The translations under genes and the position numbers were made by a program. DNA of 64,000 nt from UBA7985 sp965661545. Lineage in GTDB: Bacteria; Pseudomonadota; Alphaproteobacteria; UBA7985. The notes beneath the pieces were generated by a model. It was not told where the DNA came from. It saw only the letters and a list, made by a program, of their open reading frames with translations, and did no database searches. Numbering within the stretch: position 1 is the stretch's first letter; every line of letters begins with the position of its first letter. The DNA is taken from the NCBI GenBank assembly GCA_965661545.1, contig CBFIEF010000001.1, forward strand, positions 79,071 through 143,070, read 5' to 3'. Of the stretch, positions 63,635 through 64,000 are shown piece after piece.

Positions 63635-64000
63635 GCCAAATCCAGCTCGACGATCACCCGCAGACCGCCGCTGGGTGAGTCCTGCAACTCAATTCTGGCG
63701 CCATGCCGGTCCATGACCTTTTTCACGATTGCTAACCCCAGCCCTGTGCCGCCAGTTTTGCGGTTCCGTGAGTCTTCTAATCGGACAAAGGGCTGGAATA
63801 CGGCGTCGCGCTGATCCGTGGCAATACCGGGGCCATCGTCGTCAATGATCACGCGTGCGGCTTTCCCGTCTTCAGTGCGTTCGGTGGACACGCGTGAGCG
63901 CAGGCCATACTTGGTGCCATTTTCGATCAGATTGAGGAACCCGCGCTTCAAAGACGTCCGGTCGCCAATAATCGTCATCCGTCCGCCACTCTCAAACTGT
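63631..64000 (-). CDS. sensor histidine kinase, C-terminal part (gene runs off the window)
   Basis: The 3' end of a longer gene; the frame stays open to the window edge, so the methionine near 63978 is internal. The 123 visible residues are an intact HATPase domain: N box NLIENGTKYG, G1 box DDDGPGIA, F box VFQPFVRL and G2 box GGTGLGLAIV, as in EnvZ-type kinases. The membrane sensor and histidine are beyond the window. Unlike its convergent neighbour, it is a normal kinase. Confidence 0.92.
   Translation of the reverse strand, partial: QFESGGRMTIIGDRTSLKRGFLNLIENGTKYGLRSRVSTERTEDGKAARVIIDDDGPGIATDQRDAVFQPFVRLEDSRNRKTGGTGLGLAIVKKVMDRHGARIELQDSPSGGLRVIVELDLA

Overview
The window reads as ordinary chromosome of an alphaproteobacterium. 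Pointers are the ssb-gyrA pair, an rne / amiC / mrcA / prfB block, an RNase E whose S1 domain is split by a very long acidic insertion, a GyrA with an extra acidic N-terminus and a CTD insertion, and several families typical of that class (SapC, YcgN, extensin-like, HAD-UbiA). I cannot name the genus. No insertion sequence, prophage or CRISPR array was seen. One tRNA gene (Lys, TTT) is present.

Layout. 1-3.6 kb: gyrA and ssb (minus). 3.7-4.4 kb: a HAD phosphatase (plus). 4.5-15.7 kb: a six-gene minus-strand operon made of a TPR membrane protein, MoxR ATPase, DUF58 protein, BatA/VWA protein, a large double-VWA membrane protein and an exported protein of unknown family. 15.9-20.2 kb: an orphan moaD, then mrcA (PBP1A) and amiC for peptidoglycan. 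20.7-25.8 kb: rne, prfB with a programmed +1 frameshift, and a DSP-like phosphatase. 25.8-34.1 kb: a capsule-type transferase, a small lipoprotein, a caspase-like protein without its catalytic cysteine, a MOSC protein, a serralysin-like RTX metalloprotease and an alpha/beta hydrolase. 34.1-40.8 kb: aminotransferase, Atg22-type MFS transporter, copD, copC, a glutaredoxin-MauE fusion, a thiolase and a GST.

40.9-44.4 kb is an AT-rich stretch (HAD-UbiA fusion, polytopic membrane protein, about 0.7 kb without genes) that abuts the 3' end of tRNA-Lys and looks acquired. 44.6-59.3 kb: ribA, two lipoproteins that share a C-terminal pattern, an outer-membrane barrel, a ycjX-ycjF-small membrane protein operon, an extensin-like protein, a hydrolase, ycgN, a TetR regulator with a candidate operator, a DUF882 peptidase next to an L,D-transpeptidase (as in E. 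coli ycbB-ycbK), a flavin-type oxidase and SapC.

The most interesting part is 59.6-63.6 kb: four plus-strand genes encoding a coiled-coil protein, a transmembrane OmpA-type protein with a large cytoplasmic module, a Rab/Ras-like small GTPase, and a PAS / degenerate histidine-kinase-like protein. Together they look like a GTPase-controlled envelope module whose function I cannot assign from known systems. The window ends inside a normal sensor histidine kinase gene on the minus strand.
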